12,863 bases of DNA from an uncultured Oscillospiraceae bacterium (lineage in GTDB: Bacteria > Bacillota > Clostridia > Oscillospirales > Oscillospiraceae), in NCBI GenBank assembly GCA_910587785.1, contig CAJUOA010000093.1, positions 1-12,863 of the forward strand. Reading direction: 5' to 3'. Made by a program: the position numbers and the translations under genes. A model generated the notes under the pieces. That model saw only the letters and a program-made list of their open reading frames with translations, was not told the DNA's origin and did no database searches. Shown in pieces: positions 1-6,224 of the stretch (the first letter of the stretch is position 1; each line of letters starts with the position of its first letter).

Positions 1-453
1 GTGGGGGGTGTCCCACGGGGGGGCGTCCTCCTCCGGGGTATCCCACCACGGGCGGCCCGGTATGGGCTTTTCGGGTTCGGCGGGGGCCTCCAGCTTCCGG
101 GCCGTGTCCTCCACCAGTTGCTCCAGGGCCTCCCAGCCCGCCGCGTCCAGGTGGGACAGGGCGGCAATCAGGCGGCGCTTGAAGTCGGCGGATTCATCGT
201 GGAGCACACTTTCCACAAAGGCGGCAATTTCATCACTCCGGGACAGCTCCAGGAACATTTCCCCGCTGCCGGTCCTCAACCAGGTCTCGCTGACGTGGAA
301 CTCCTTGCAGATGTTGTTGACCACGGAGCTTGAGGGGTTGCGGCGTCCGGTTTCGTAGCCTGCCAAAGAATTTTGAGAGGTCCCAATCCGCGAAGCAAAC
401 TCCGCCTGCGTAAGGTCCAGAGCCTTGCGCAGTTTTTTTATACGTGTGTTCGT
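1..453 (-). CDS. XRE-family (HTH) phage repressor, partial, no canonical start codon
   Basis: Probable lysogeny repressor that would bind the adjacent divergent control region. The frame is open from 453 to the window edge (151 codons), so the C-terminus is missing. Residues 5-40 read as a classic XRE helix-turn-helix (IKKLRKALDLTQAEFASRIG, then SQNSLAGYETGRRNP), followed by a conserved VSETWLRTGSGEMF segment, an acidic/helical middle and a Pro/Trp-rich end with a repeated WDTP. An excellent ribosome site (AAGGAGG, complement of 463-469) lies 9 bases before codon 451-453, but that codon is ACG, not ATG. The usual N-terminus in this family is MN-x-RIKKLR, which fits exactly if ACG was ATG. In-frame upstream there is a stop (TGA) within the ribosome site. 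Either ACG is used inefficiently, or the gene lost its start by one transition, or this is a sequencing error. Family assignment is firm; functionality is uncertain. Confidence 0.85.
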
Positions 454-496
454 TGTCGTTCACCTCCTTCCTTGTGCGGGTGGACATACATATGTG

Positions 497-586
497 AAAA
501 ACACACTGTACCCACTGCGATACACTATCACTAGCATATTGGTCGCAGGGTACTACAGTGGGTTACAGTGTATACAGTGTGTTTTT
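497..586. repeat. TACAGTG operator-like repeat cluster
   Basis: Three direct TACAGTG copies start at 554, 564 and 573, close to one helical turn apart, and one inverted copy (CACTGTA) lies at 504-510. Two nested inverted repeats link the sides: AAAAACACACTGTA at 497-510 is the exact reverse complement of 573-586, and CACTGTACCCACTG at 504-517 matches 556-570 reversed with one extra T. Such spacing fits cooperative binding of the XRE repressor encoded at 1-453, which is inference. Confidence 0.6.
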
Positions 587-630
587 TTGCTATATCTGCC
601 CACCACGCTATAAACGTATATTACCACGCG

Positions 631-718
631 ATTAGCGCAATGTCAACAAAAAATCGATAAGCGATAACTTGTCCTTGACATTAACGCTTTATCGATTTAT
701 AATTAGCGCATATCGATA
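631..718. repeat. ATCGAT and ATTAGCGCA repeats around the early promoter
   Basis: ATCGAT cores lie at 653-658, 691-696 and 712-717. The first two sit in an imperfect inverted repeat (AAATCGATAAGCG at 651-663, CGCTTTATCGATTT at 685-698) that brackets the -35 box, and the third lies 21 bp, about two helical turns, beyond the second. A 9-bp direct repeat ATTAGCGCA occurs at 631-639 and 702-710, the second copy overlapping the last bases of the -10 box. This second repeat family differs from TACAGTG, so a second regulator may act here. Confidence 0.5.
675..703 (+). promoter_or_regulatory. Consensus sigma-A promoter of the early operon
   Basis: TTGACA at 675-680 and TATAAT at 698-703 are both perfect matches with the optimal 17-bp spacer. 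Transcription should start near 710, about 25 bases before the first start codon at 736. Because it is embedded in inverted repeats, it is probably strong when free and blocked when the operators are occupied. Confidence 0.85.
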
Positions 719-735
719 GCTAGGAGGTGAACACA

Positions 736-909
736 ATGACGGAGAAGGAAAAGAAGATCATGCAGACGTGCGGGGCGCTGGTGCCCCGGCTGACGGAGCA
801 GGAGAAGGATAGGTTCCTGACCTTCACAGAGGGAATGGCGTTCCTGAGCTCCAGGAGCCACAGCATCATGACCCGGGACAGCGCGCCGGAGCCGAAAACC
901 CGGACGTAA
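736..909 (+). CDS. Small early protein of unknown function (57 aa)
   Basis: First gene after the early promoter. The start at 736 has AGGAGG at 722-727 with 8-base spacing; an in-frame GTG at 727 overlaps the ribosome site and is unlikely. The product is a short helical protein (MTEKEKKIMQ..., then LVPRLTEQEKDRFLTFTEGMAF). Similar small proteins follow repressors in many clostridial prophages, but I cannot name a function. Position suggests an early regulatory or accessory role. Confidence 0.7.
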   Translation: MTEKEKKIMQTCGALVPRLTEQEKDRFLTFTEGMAFLSSRSHSIMTRDSAPEPKTRT

Positions 910-939
910 AGAAAGCCGCCCGGAGCGGCGGAAGGGGGG

Positions 940-1069
940 ATGGAAGTGATAGACATTCTGATGATCGTACGATGAGAAGCTCAACCGCATCACCCCGGAC
1001 ACGCTTTCCATCGATGACCGGGTGGATGCCGAGTTCCTCGCCGAGCTGAAGGGTGCGAACATTGTCTGA
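940..1069 (+). pseudogene. Small early ORF, apparently frameshifted
   Basis: From ATG 940 (or GTG 946, better spaced from the purine-rich AAGGGGGG at 932-939) the frame reads MEVIDILMIVR and stops at TGA 973-975. From 968 another frame reads coherently as YDEKLNRITPDTLSIDDRV and on to TGA 1067-1069, with two stops (959-964) just upstream in that frame. Removing one base near 964-968 would join them into a protein of about 40 aa. This suggests a one-base insertion in a small early gene. The function is unknown; the alternative is that neither piece is coding. Confidence 0.4.
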
Positions 1070-1085
1070 AGAAAGGATGCCACAA

Positions 1086-1367
1086 ATGGATAAAAAAGTC
1101 TACAGCCAACTGGCTGAAGGCTTCGAGCTGCTGGCGGCAGGCTACCGCTCCCTGGCTGAACAGGGAGCGGAGGCCACCCCCGAAGCGGCCCCGGAGCCGA
1201 CCAAGAAGATCACCATCGAGCAGGTCCGCGCCGTCATGTCCGCCAAGAGCGATGAGGGCAAGACCGCCCAGGTCAAGGCCCTGTTGATGAAGTATGACGC
1301 TGGCAAGCTGTCTGGCGTCAAGCCGGAGGACTACGCCGACCTCCTCCAAGAAGTGGAGGCGCTCTGA
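1086..1367 (+). CDS. Conserved small phage protein, Rrp5-like annotation (93 aa)
   Basis: Start 1086 has GAAAGGA at 1071-1077 with suitable spacing; an in-frame ATG at 1077 lies inside that site. Residues 1-30 are an amphipathic helix (MDKKVYSQLAEGFELLAAGY), then comes an Ala/Pro/Glu linker, then a helical domain with the pattern ITIEQVRAVMSAKSDEGKTA and ending LLQEVEAL. From memory, relatives in Clostridia prophages are often labelled rRNA biogenesis protein rrp5, which is probably a misnomer. It precedes the DUF2800 nuclease and its stop overlaps that gene's start (TGATG), so the two are likely translationally coupled. Role unknown; perhaps a partner of the replication proteins. Confidence 0.75.
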   Translation: MDKKVYSQLAEGFELLAAGYRSLAEQGAEATPEAAPEPTKKITIEQVRAVMSAKSDEGKTAQVKALLMKYDAGKLSGVKPEDYADLLQEVEAL

Positions 1368-2497
1368 TGCCTTCCACTCATGCGAGATTTTCCCCTTCGG
1401 CAGCGAACCGCCGCCTGCACTGCCCTCCCTCCTTGATGCTGGAGGAGCAGTTCCAGGATGAGGAGAGCGCCTACGCCGCCGAGGGCACCGCTGGCCACGC
1501 AATGGCCGAACATCTCATCAAGAAGTACCTCAAGCAGCGCACCCGCCGCCCCGTGTCCGACTACTACTCGGACGAGCTTCTGGAGGCTGTGGACGAGTAC
1601 GTTTCCTTCGTCCAGGGCGAGATCGAGGACGCGCAGCGGGTCTGCAAGGACCCCGTCTTCACCGTAGAGCAGAGGGTCGATGCCTCCGAGTATGTGGAGG
1701 GCTGTTTCGGCACCGCCGACATGGTCATCGTGACCGACTCCTACGTCCACATTATTGACCTCAAGCTGGGCCGTGGTGTCCAGGTGGATGCCGAGCGCAA
1801 CCCCCAGCTTATGATCTACGGCCTGGGTGTTCTCAGCAAGGCCGAGCTGCTCTACGATCCCAAGGTGGTGCGGCTGACCATCTTCCAGCCCCGACTCTGC
1901 CACTGCTCCACTTGGGAGATCACCCCGGAGGAGCTGAAGAAGTGGGGCGAGGAGGTCCTCCGCCCCACCGGGGCCATGGCCCTCATGGGGGCCGGGGAGT
2001 TCGCCGCTGGCTCCTGGTGCCGGTTCTGCAAGGCCCGAAACCAGTGCCGAGCCAGGGCCGAGGAGTTCCTCAAGCTGGCCCAGATGGAGTTCCGCCAGCC
2101 TGCCCTGCTGGACGATGAGGAGGTCGCCGAAGTCCTCCGCCGCTCGGACGAGCTGGCGAAGTGGGCGGCAGACGTGTATGCCTTCGCCCAGGACGAGGCC
2201 ATCATCCACGGAAAGCAGTGGCCTGGATACAAGCTGGTAGAGGGCCGCAGCGTCAGAAAGTACAGCAGCGAGGACGAGGTGGCGGCAGCGGCCCAGGCCA
2301 GCGGCTACACCGACATTTTCAAGAAGTCCCTCATCGGGATCGGCGACATGGAGCGGCTCATGGGCAAGGAAGAGTTCAACCGCATCCTCGGCCCCTATGT
2401 GTATAAGCCCCAAAGCAAGCTGACCCTCGTTCCCCAATCCGACAAACGACAAGAAGTCACCAAGGACACCGCATCTGCGGAATTTCAGGAGGTATAA
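1367..2497 (+). CDS. DUF2800 family nuclease, Cas4/AddB-like with Fe-S cluster pattern
   Basis: 376-aa member of the DUF2800 family, a RecB-type PD-(D/E)XK nuclease. Visible motifs are E39-G-T-x-x-H44, G115-T-A-D118, D131-L-K133 and Q147-L-x-x-Y151, the ordered core of this fold. One cysteine near the N-terminus (C19) and three near residues 218-227 (C218, C221, C227) match the split four-cysteine iron-sulfur clamp of Cas4 and AddB. It likely trims DNA ends, 5' or 3' polarity unknown, for phage recombination or replication. The downstream genes encode a likely ssDNA-binding protein and a polymerase, so the three probably act together in the cytoplasm. The start overlaps the upstream stop; the next gene starts 4 bases after its stop. 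Family call is firm, activity is inferred. Confidence 0.88.
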   Translation: MPSTHARFSPSAANRRLHCPPSLMLEEQFQDEESAYAAEGTAGHAMAEHLIKKYLKQRTRRPVSDYYSDELLEAVDEYVSFVQGEIEDAQRVCKDPVFTVEQRVDASEYVEGCFGTADMVIVTDSYVHIIDLKLGRGVQVDAERNPQLMIYGLGVLSKAELLYDPKVVRLTIFQPRLCHCSTWEITPEELKKWGEEVLRPTGAMALMGAGEFAAGSWCRFCKARNQCRARAEEFLKLAQMEFRQPALLDDEEVAEVLRRSDELAKWAADVYAFAQDEAIIHGKQWPGYKLVEGRSVRKYSSEDEVAAAAQASGYTDIFKKSLIGIGDMERLMGKEEFNRILGPYVYKPQSKLTLVPQSDKRQEVTKDTASAEFQEV

Positions 2498-2500
2498 GTT

Positions 2501-3046
2501 ATGTCTGCTATCAATCCGACCAAGGTCATCATTCCCTGCCGCATCAGCTACGCCCACTTGTTCGAGCCGACCAGCGTGAACGGCTCCGACCCCAAGTACG
2601 GCCTTTCAGCAATTGTGTCCAAGAAGGACACCAAGACCCTCACCGCCATCAAGAACGCCATCGAGCAGGCCAAGAAGGACTCGGTGGGCAAGTGGGGCGG
2701 CAAGATTCCCCCCAACCTCAAGACCCCGCTCCGGGATGGCGACACCGACCGGCCCGATGACGAGGCGTATGCTGGGTGCTTCTTCCTCAACGCCAACAGC
2801 CGTCAGGCTCCCCAGGTGGTGGACCGCAAGGTGCAGCCCATCATCGACCAGAGCGAGGTGTACAGCGGCTGCTACTGCAATGTCAGCGTCACCTTCTACG
2901 GCTACAACAGCAATGGCAACCGCGGCATCGCCGCTGGCCTGGGCAATGTCCAGTTTGTGAAGGACGGCGAGGCCCTGGGTGGCCGCACCAAAGCCTCTGA
3001 CGATTTCGAGGCGATGGCTGACGAGGACGAGGATTTCCTCTCCTGA
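2501..3046 (+). CDS. DUF2815 family protein, putative phage ssDNA-binding protein
   Basis: 181-aa DUF2815 protein. AGGAGG at 2487-2492 with 8-base spacing supports ATG 2501. The body is beta-rich and basic (KVIIPCRISYAHLFEP, then KYGLSAIVSKKDTKTL), with a conserved YSGCYCNVSVTFYGY strand, a typical length for the family. The C-terminus is an acidic tail ending DEDEDFLS, like the partner-recruiting tails of bacterial SSB and T7 gp2.5. This and its constant place between DUF2800 and a family A polymerase suggest it coats single-stranded DNA during phage replication. The family is recognised; the ssDNA-binding role is inferred from context and tail. Confidence 0.85.
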   Translation: MSAINPTKVIIPCRISYAHLFEPTSVNGSDPKYGLSAIVSKKDTKTLTAIKNAIEQAKKDSVGKWGGKIPPNLKTPLRDGDTDRPDDEAYAGCFFLNANSRQAPQVVDRKVQPIIDQSEVYSGCYCNVSVTFYGYNSNGNRGIAAGLGNVQFVKDGEALGGRTKASDDFEAMADEDEDFLS

Positions 3047-3065
3047 CAAACACACGACTCGGCGG

Positions 3066-3093
3066 GAGGGGTGGAGAGCCTCCACCCCTCTTT
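3066..3093 (+). terminator. Hairpin between DUF2815 and polymerase genes (attenuator-like)
   Basis: An 11-bp perfect stem (GAGGGGTGGAG at 3066-3076 with its complement 3080-3090) closes a 3-base AGC loop and is followed by only TTT then GCC. The short U-run argues against full termination. It may attenuate transcription, or protect upstream mRNA ends so that the SSB-like protein is made in excess over the polymerase. Confidence 0.5.
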
Positions 3094-3112
3094 GCCTTAT
3101 CTGGAGGCAGCT

Positions 3113-5050
3113 ATGAGCTTATTGGCAATCGACATCGAGACCTTTTCTGATGTGGACCTTCCGAAGTGCGGAGTCTACGCCTACACAGATTCCCCGCTGT
3201 TTCAAATCCTCCTCTTTGCCTATGCCTTTGACGATGAACCTACCCAGGTGGTCGATCTGGCCTGCGGGGAGCAGCTCCCGGACCGGGTGCTGAAAGCACT
3301 GGAGGATGTGACCGTCACCAAGACGGCTTTCAACGCCGCGTTCGAGCGGACGTGTATCTCCCGCCACTTGGGGCGGCAGCTCTCCCCGGTGTCCTGGCAG
3401 TGTACCGCCGTCCAATCCGCGATGCTGGCCCTTCCCCTCACCCTGGACGGGGTGGGCGAGGTGCTGAACATCAAGCGGAAAAAGCTGAAGGAAGGTGTGG
3501 CTCTGTTCCGCTACTTCTCCATGCCCTGCAAGCCCACCAAGGCCAACGGGGGGCGGACCCGCAACCGCCCGGAGGATGCCCCGGAGTCGTGGGAACGGTT
3601 CAAAGCCTACTGTATCCGTGATGTGGACGCCGAGCGGGAGATCAGGGAAAAGCTCCGCAACTACCCCATCCCGGCCAGCGAGATGGAACTGTACCGGTTG
3701 GATCAGGAAATCAACGACCGGGGCATCATGGTCGACCAGCAGCTTGCGGCCCAAGCTGTACGCTGCGATGCAGAGTTCAAGGAACGGGCCACCGCCCAAG
3801 CCCAGCGGCTCACCGGCCTTGCCAATCCCAACTCACTGGCGCAGATCAAGGGCTGGCTGGCGGAGGGGGGCATCGAGGTGGACAGCCTCGACAAAAAGGC
3901 CATCAAGAGCCTTCTCCCCCAGGCCACCGGCGAGATGCTGGAGATGCTGGAGTTGCGGCTCCTGTTGGGGAAAACTTCTGTAAAGAAATACGAGGCCATC
4001 CAGCGGTCGGTCTGCTCGGATGGGCGCGTCCACGGACTGCTCCAGTTCTATGGCGCCAACCGCACAGGCCGCTGGGCCGGGAGGCTGGTGCAGGTGCAAA
4101 ACCTCCCCCAGAACCACATCCCCGACCTGGCGCTAGCCCGGAGCCTGGTCAAACGGGGCGAGTTCGACCAGGTGGAGATGCTCTACGACTCCACCCCCGG
4201 AGTCCTCTCGGAGCTGATCCGCACCGCCTTCGTCCCCAAGCCTGGGTGCCGCTTCATTGTTGCTGACTTCGCCGCAATCGAGGCGAGGGTGCTGGCCTGG
4301 TTCTCTGGGGAGCAGTGGCGGCTGGACACCTTCCAGCAGGGCGGCGACATCTACTGCGCATCGGCCTCCAAGATGTTCCATGTCCTGGTAGAGAAGCATG
4401 GGCAGAACGCCCATCTCCGGCAGAAGGGCAAAATCGCGGAACTGGCCCTTGGCTATGGCGGCAGCGTGGGTGCGCTCACCTCCATGGGCGCTTTGGACAT
4501 GGGGCTGGCCGAGGAGGAGCTTCAGCCGCTGGTGGACCAGTGGCGCGGTGCCAATCCCCACATCGTGAAGTTCTGGTGGGATGTGGATGCCGCTGCGGTG
4601 AAGGCGTTCCGGGCCAAGACGGAGGTGCGCCTTGGTTCGCTGTGTTTCTCCTGCCGCTCCGGGATGCTGTTTATCACCCTCCCCTCCGGGCGGCGGCTCT
4701 CCTATGTCAAGCCCCGGATGCTTCCTAACCGTTTCGGTCGGGAGAGCCTTACCTATGAGGGTGTGGGAGAAAACAAAAAGTGGTCACGCATCGAGACCTA
4801 CGGGCCGAAGCTGACCGAGAACATCGTCCAAGCTACCGCCCGTGACCTACTAGCCCTGGCCATGCTCCGGCTGCGGAACGCTGGCTTTGAGATCGTCATG
4901 CATATACACGATGAGGCCGTGGTGGAGGTGCCGGATGGTGTCTCCTCCGTGGATGAGATTTGCCGCATTATGTCCGAGGCTCCGGCCTGGGCCGCTGGCC
5001 TTCCTCTCCGGGCGGACGGTTATGAGTGCGAGTTCTATAAGAAAGACTGA
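3113..5050 (+). CDS. Phage family A DNA polymerase with 3'-5' exonuclease domain
   Basis: 645-aa replicative polymerase. The start at 3113 has TGGAGG at 3102-3107; an earlier in-frame GTG (3071) lies inside the upstream hairpin and is rejected. N-terminal DnaQ-like exonuclease: D7-I-E9, N74-A-A-F-E78 (Glu in the usual Asp position of motif II) and Y166-x-x-x-D170. Polymerase domain: an ANRTGRWAGR template-grip segment, motif A D385-F-A-A-I-E-A-R, motif B with K440 and Y448-G, and motif C H599-D600-E601. The catalytic Asp residues are present, so it should be active. The compact size and lack of a 5' nuclease domain are typical of phage polymerases. It would extend primers laid by the primase-helicase encoded at 6221-8584. 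Confidence 0.93.
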   Translation: MSLLAIDIETFSDVDLPKCGVYAYTDSPLFQILLFAYAFDDEPTQVVDLACGEQLPDRVLKALEDVTVTKTAFNAAFERTCISRHLGRQLSPVSWQCTAVQSAMLALPLTLDGVGEVLNIKRKKLKEGVALFRYFSMPCKPTKANGGRTRNRPEDAPESWERFKAYCIRDVDAEREIREKLRNYPIPASEMELYRLDQEINDRGIMVDQQLAAQAVRCDAEFKERATAQAQRLTGLANPNSLAQIKGWLAEGGIEVDSLDKKAIKSLLPQATGEMLEMLELRLLLGKTSVKKYEAIQRSVCSDGRVHGLLQFYGANRTGRWAGRLVQVQNLPQNHIPDLALARSLVKRGEFDQVEMLYDSTPGVLSELIRTAFVPKPGCRFIVADFAAIEARVLAWFSGEQWRLDTFQQGGDIYCASASKMFHVLVEKHGQNAHLRQKGKIAELALGYGGSVGALTSMGALDMGLAEEELQPLVDQWRGANPHIVKFWWDVDAAAVKAFRAKTEVRLGSLCFSCRSGMLFITLPSGRRLSYVKPRMLPNRFGRESLTYEGVGENKKWSRIETYGPKLTENIVQATARDLLALAMLRLRNAGFEIVMHIHDEAVVEVPDGVSSVDEICRIMSEAPAWAAGLPLRADGYECEFYKKD

Positions 5051-5061
5051 GGTGTTTTGAT

Positions 5062-5826
5062 ATGGATGAACTTGTGAAAATCAACTACAGCGGCGGTGAC
5101 CGCCCCACCGTCAGCGGTCGGGAGCTGCACCAGGCTTTGCAGATTGGCACTAAATACGCCGACTGGTTCAAGCGTATGTGTGACTATGGTTTTGCCGAAG
5201 GCATCGACTTCACAACTTGCTTCTCAAATTTGGGAAGCGAGATGCATGGAGGTCAGAACAAGGTAGACCACCAGCTCACCATCAATATGGCGAAGGAGCT
5301 GTGCATGATCCAGCGCAGCGACATCGGGAAGCGGGTGCGGCAGTATTTCCTCCAAGTGGAGGCCGCATGGAACAGCCCGGACGCGATTATGGCGCGGGCC
5401 TTGCAGTTCGCCAATGACCGTCTGGCGCTGCTGACCCGGCAGAACACCGAGCTGACCGGCACCATCGCCGTCCAGAGCCAGCAGATCGCGGAGCTGCGGC
5501 CCAAGGCCAGCTACTACGACCTGGTGCTGAACTGCAAGGACCTCATTTCCACCTCCGCCATCGCCAAGGACTATGGCAAGTCAGCGGTCTGGATGAACCG
5601 CTGGCTCCATGAGAAGGGTGTGCAGTTCAAGCAGGGCGACATCTGGCTCCTCTACCAGAGGTACGCTGAGAAGGGCTATACCAGCACCAAAACCCACAGC
5701 TATTTCGGCACCGATGGAGAGCCGCACACCAAAGTGCATACCTACTGGACGCAGAAGGGCCGTCTGTTCATCTACGGCCTGATGAAGGAGGACGGCATCC
5801 TGCCGCTGATCGAGAAAGGGGCTTGA
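5062..5826 (+). CDS. Phage antirepressor, AntA/AntB plus KilAC domains
   Basis: 254-aa antirepressor. Residues ~15-100 form an AntA/AntB-like domain (SGRELHQALQIGTKYADWFK, then NMAKELCMIQRSDIGKRVRQYF), residues ~105-145 a helical linker, and ~145-250 a KilAC DNA-binding domain (KASYYDLVLN, STSAIAKDYG, MNRWLHEKGVQF, ending with an SYF...TYWTQKGRLFIYGLM core). Such proteins bind or inactivate prophage repressors and promote induction. GAGGTG upstream supports ATG 5062. Its location inside the replication operon rather than beside the repressor means it would accumulate after the early promoter opens, giving positive feedback if it acts on the repressor at 1-453. The target is inferred. Confidence 0.9.
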   Translation: MDELVKINYSGGDRPTVSGRELHQALQIGTKYADWFKRMCDYGFAEGIDFTTCFSNLGSEMHGGQNKVDHQLTINMAKELCMIQRSDIGKRVRQYFLQVEAAWNSPDAIMARALQFANDRLALLTRQNTELTGTIAVQSQQIAELRPKASYYDLVLNCKDLISTSAIAKDYGKSAVWMNRWLHEKGVQFKQGDIWLLYQRYAEKGYTSTKTHSYFGTDGEPHTKVHTYWTQKGRLFIYGLMKEDGILPLIEKGA

Positions 5827-5828
5827 TT

Positions 5829-6224
5829 ATGGGTATCAGCAGATACAACTCCGAGGGGTACGCAGACCCCACCGCATACGAGGCCATCCGCAACATTGAG
5901 TCCTTCCGAGTGGACCATCCCAATGGCTACATCGAGGTCAACGTTGAGACCTTCTTCCCCTGCACGAACACCAAGGCCAAGAAGCTGTTCCGGCTCGTCC
6001 GGGCCTACTGCTCCGAGGCCCAGCAGGAGGAGCTGCTGGCGGCTTTGGTCCGCAAGGCCAAGTCCTGCTTGGCGGAGGCCATGAGCATGGAAGGGTCCCT
6101 GGACGAGCTGCCGTGTGACCCGAAGGAGTACCAGGAGCGGCTTCGGCGGTTCAAGGCCCTGACCCGGCAGCACACACAGCTCACCCGGAACATCCGTGAC
6201 CTGACAGCGGGGAGGCAGCTATGA
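5829..6224 (+). CDS. Hypothetical protein of the replication operon (131 aa)
   Basis: I do not recognise this family. ATG 5829 follows an AAAGGGG site near 5815-5821, two bases after the antirepressor stop; the end overlaps the next start (ATGA at 6221-6224), showing translational coupling with the primase-helicase. The N-terminal half looks mixed alpha/beta (YNSEGYADPTAYEAIRNIE, then NGYIEVNVETFFPC) and the C-terminal half is strongly helical and basic (AKKLFRLVRAYCSEAQQEEL, then QERLRRFKALTRQHTQL). It may be a partner or loader for the downstream helicase, which is only a contextual guess. Confidence 0.75.
   Translation: MGISRYNSEGYADPTAYEAIRNIESFRVDHPNGYIEVNVETFFPCTNTKAKKLFRLVRAYCSEAQQEELLAALVRKAKSCLAEAMSMEGSLDELPCDPKEYQERLRRFKALTRQHTQLTRNIRDLTAGRQL

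Larger units (their letters stand above)
454..735. promoter_or_regulatory. Divergent control region between repressor and early operon
   Basis: This gene-free stretch separates the leftward repressor from the rightward early operon and is clearly AT-richer than its surroundings. The repressor side (497-586) holds the TACAGTG inverted and direct repeats, the operon side (631-718) holds the ATCGAT and ATTAGCGCA repeats around a consensus promoter. I found no convincing leftward promoter. A weak extra rightward promoter is possible (TTGCTA 587-592, TATAAA 609-614, 16-bp spacer). The arrangement resembles a temperate phage genetic switch. Confidence 0.75.

Noticed and set aside
233..487. Alternative repressor-region start at ATG 487 in another frame
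   Set aside because: It overlaps the ribosome site and its product loses the HTH pattern after the A7 run; it would be relevant only with slippage, which I mention as a minor possibility.
915..929. GCCGC/GCGGC hairpin as a terminator after the first early gene
   Set aside because: The stem has only five pairs with no T-run, and operon genes continue immediately downstream.
3071..3112. Upstream GTG start for the polymerase at 3071
   Set aside because: It lies within the 11-bp hairpin and has no suitable ribosome site; ATG 3113 with TGGAGG matches family N-termini (LLAIDIET).
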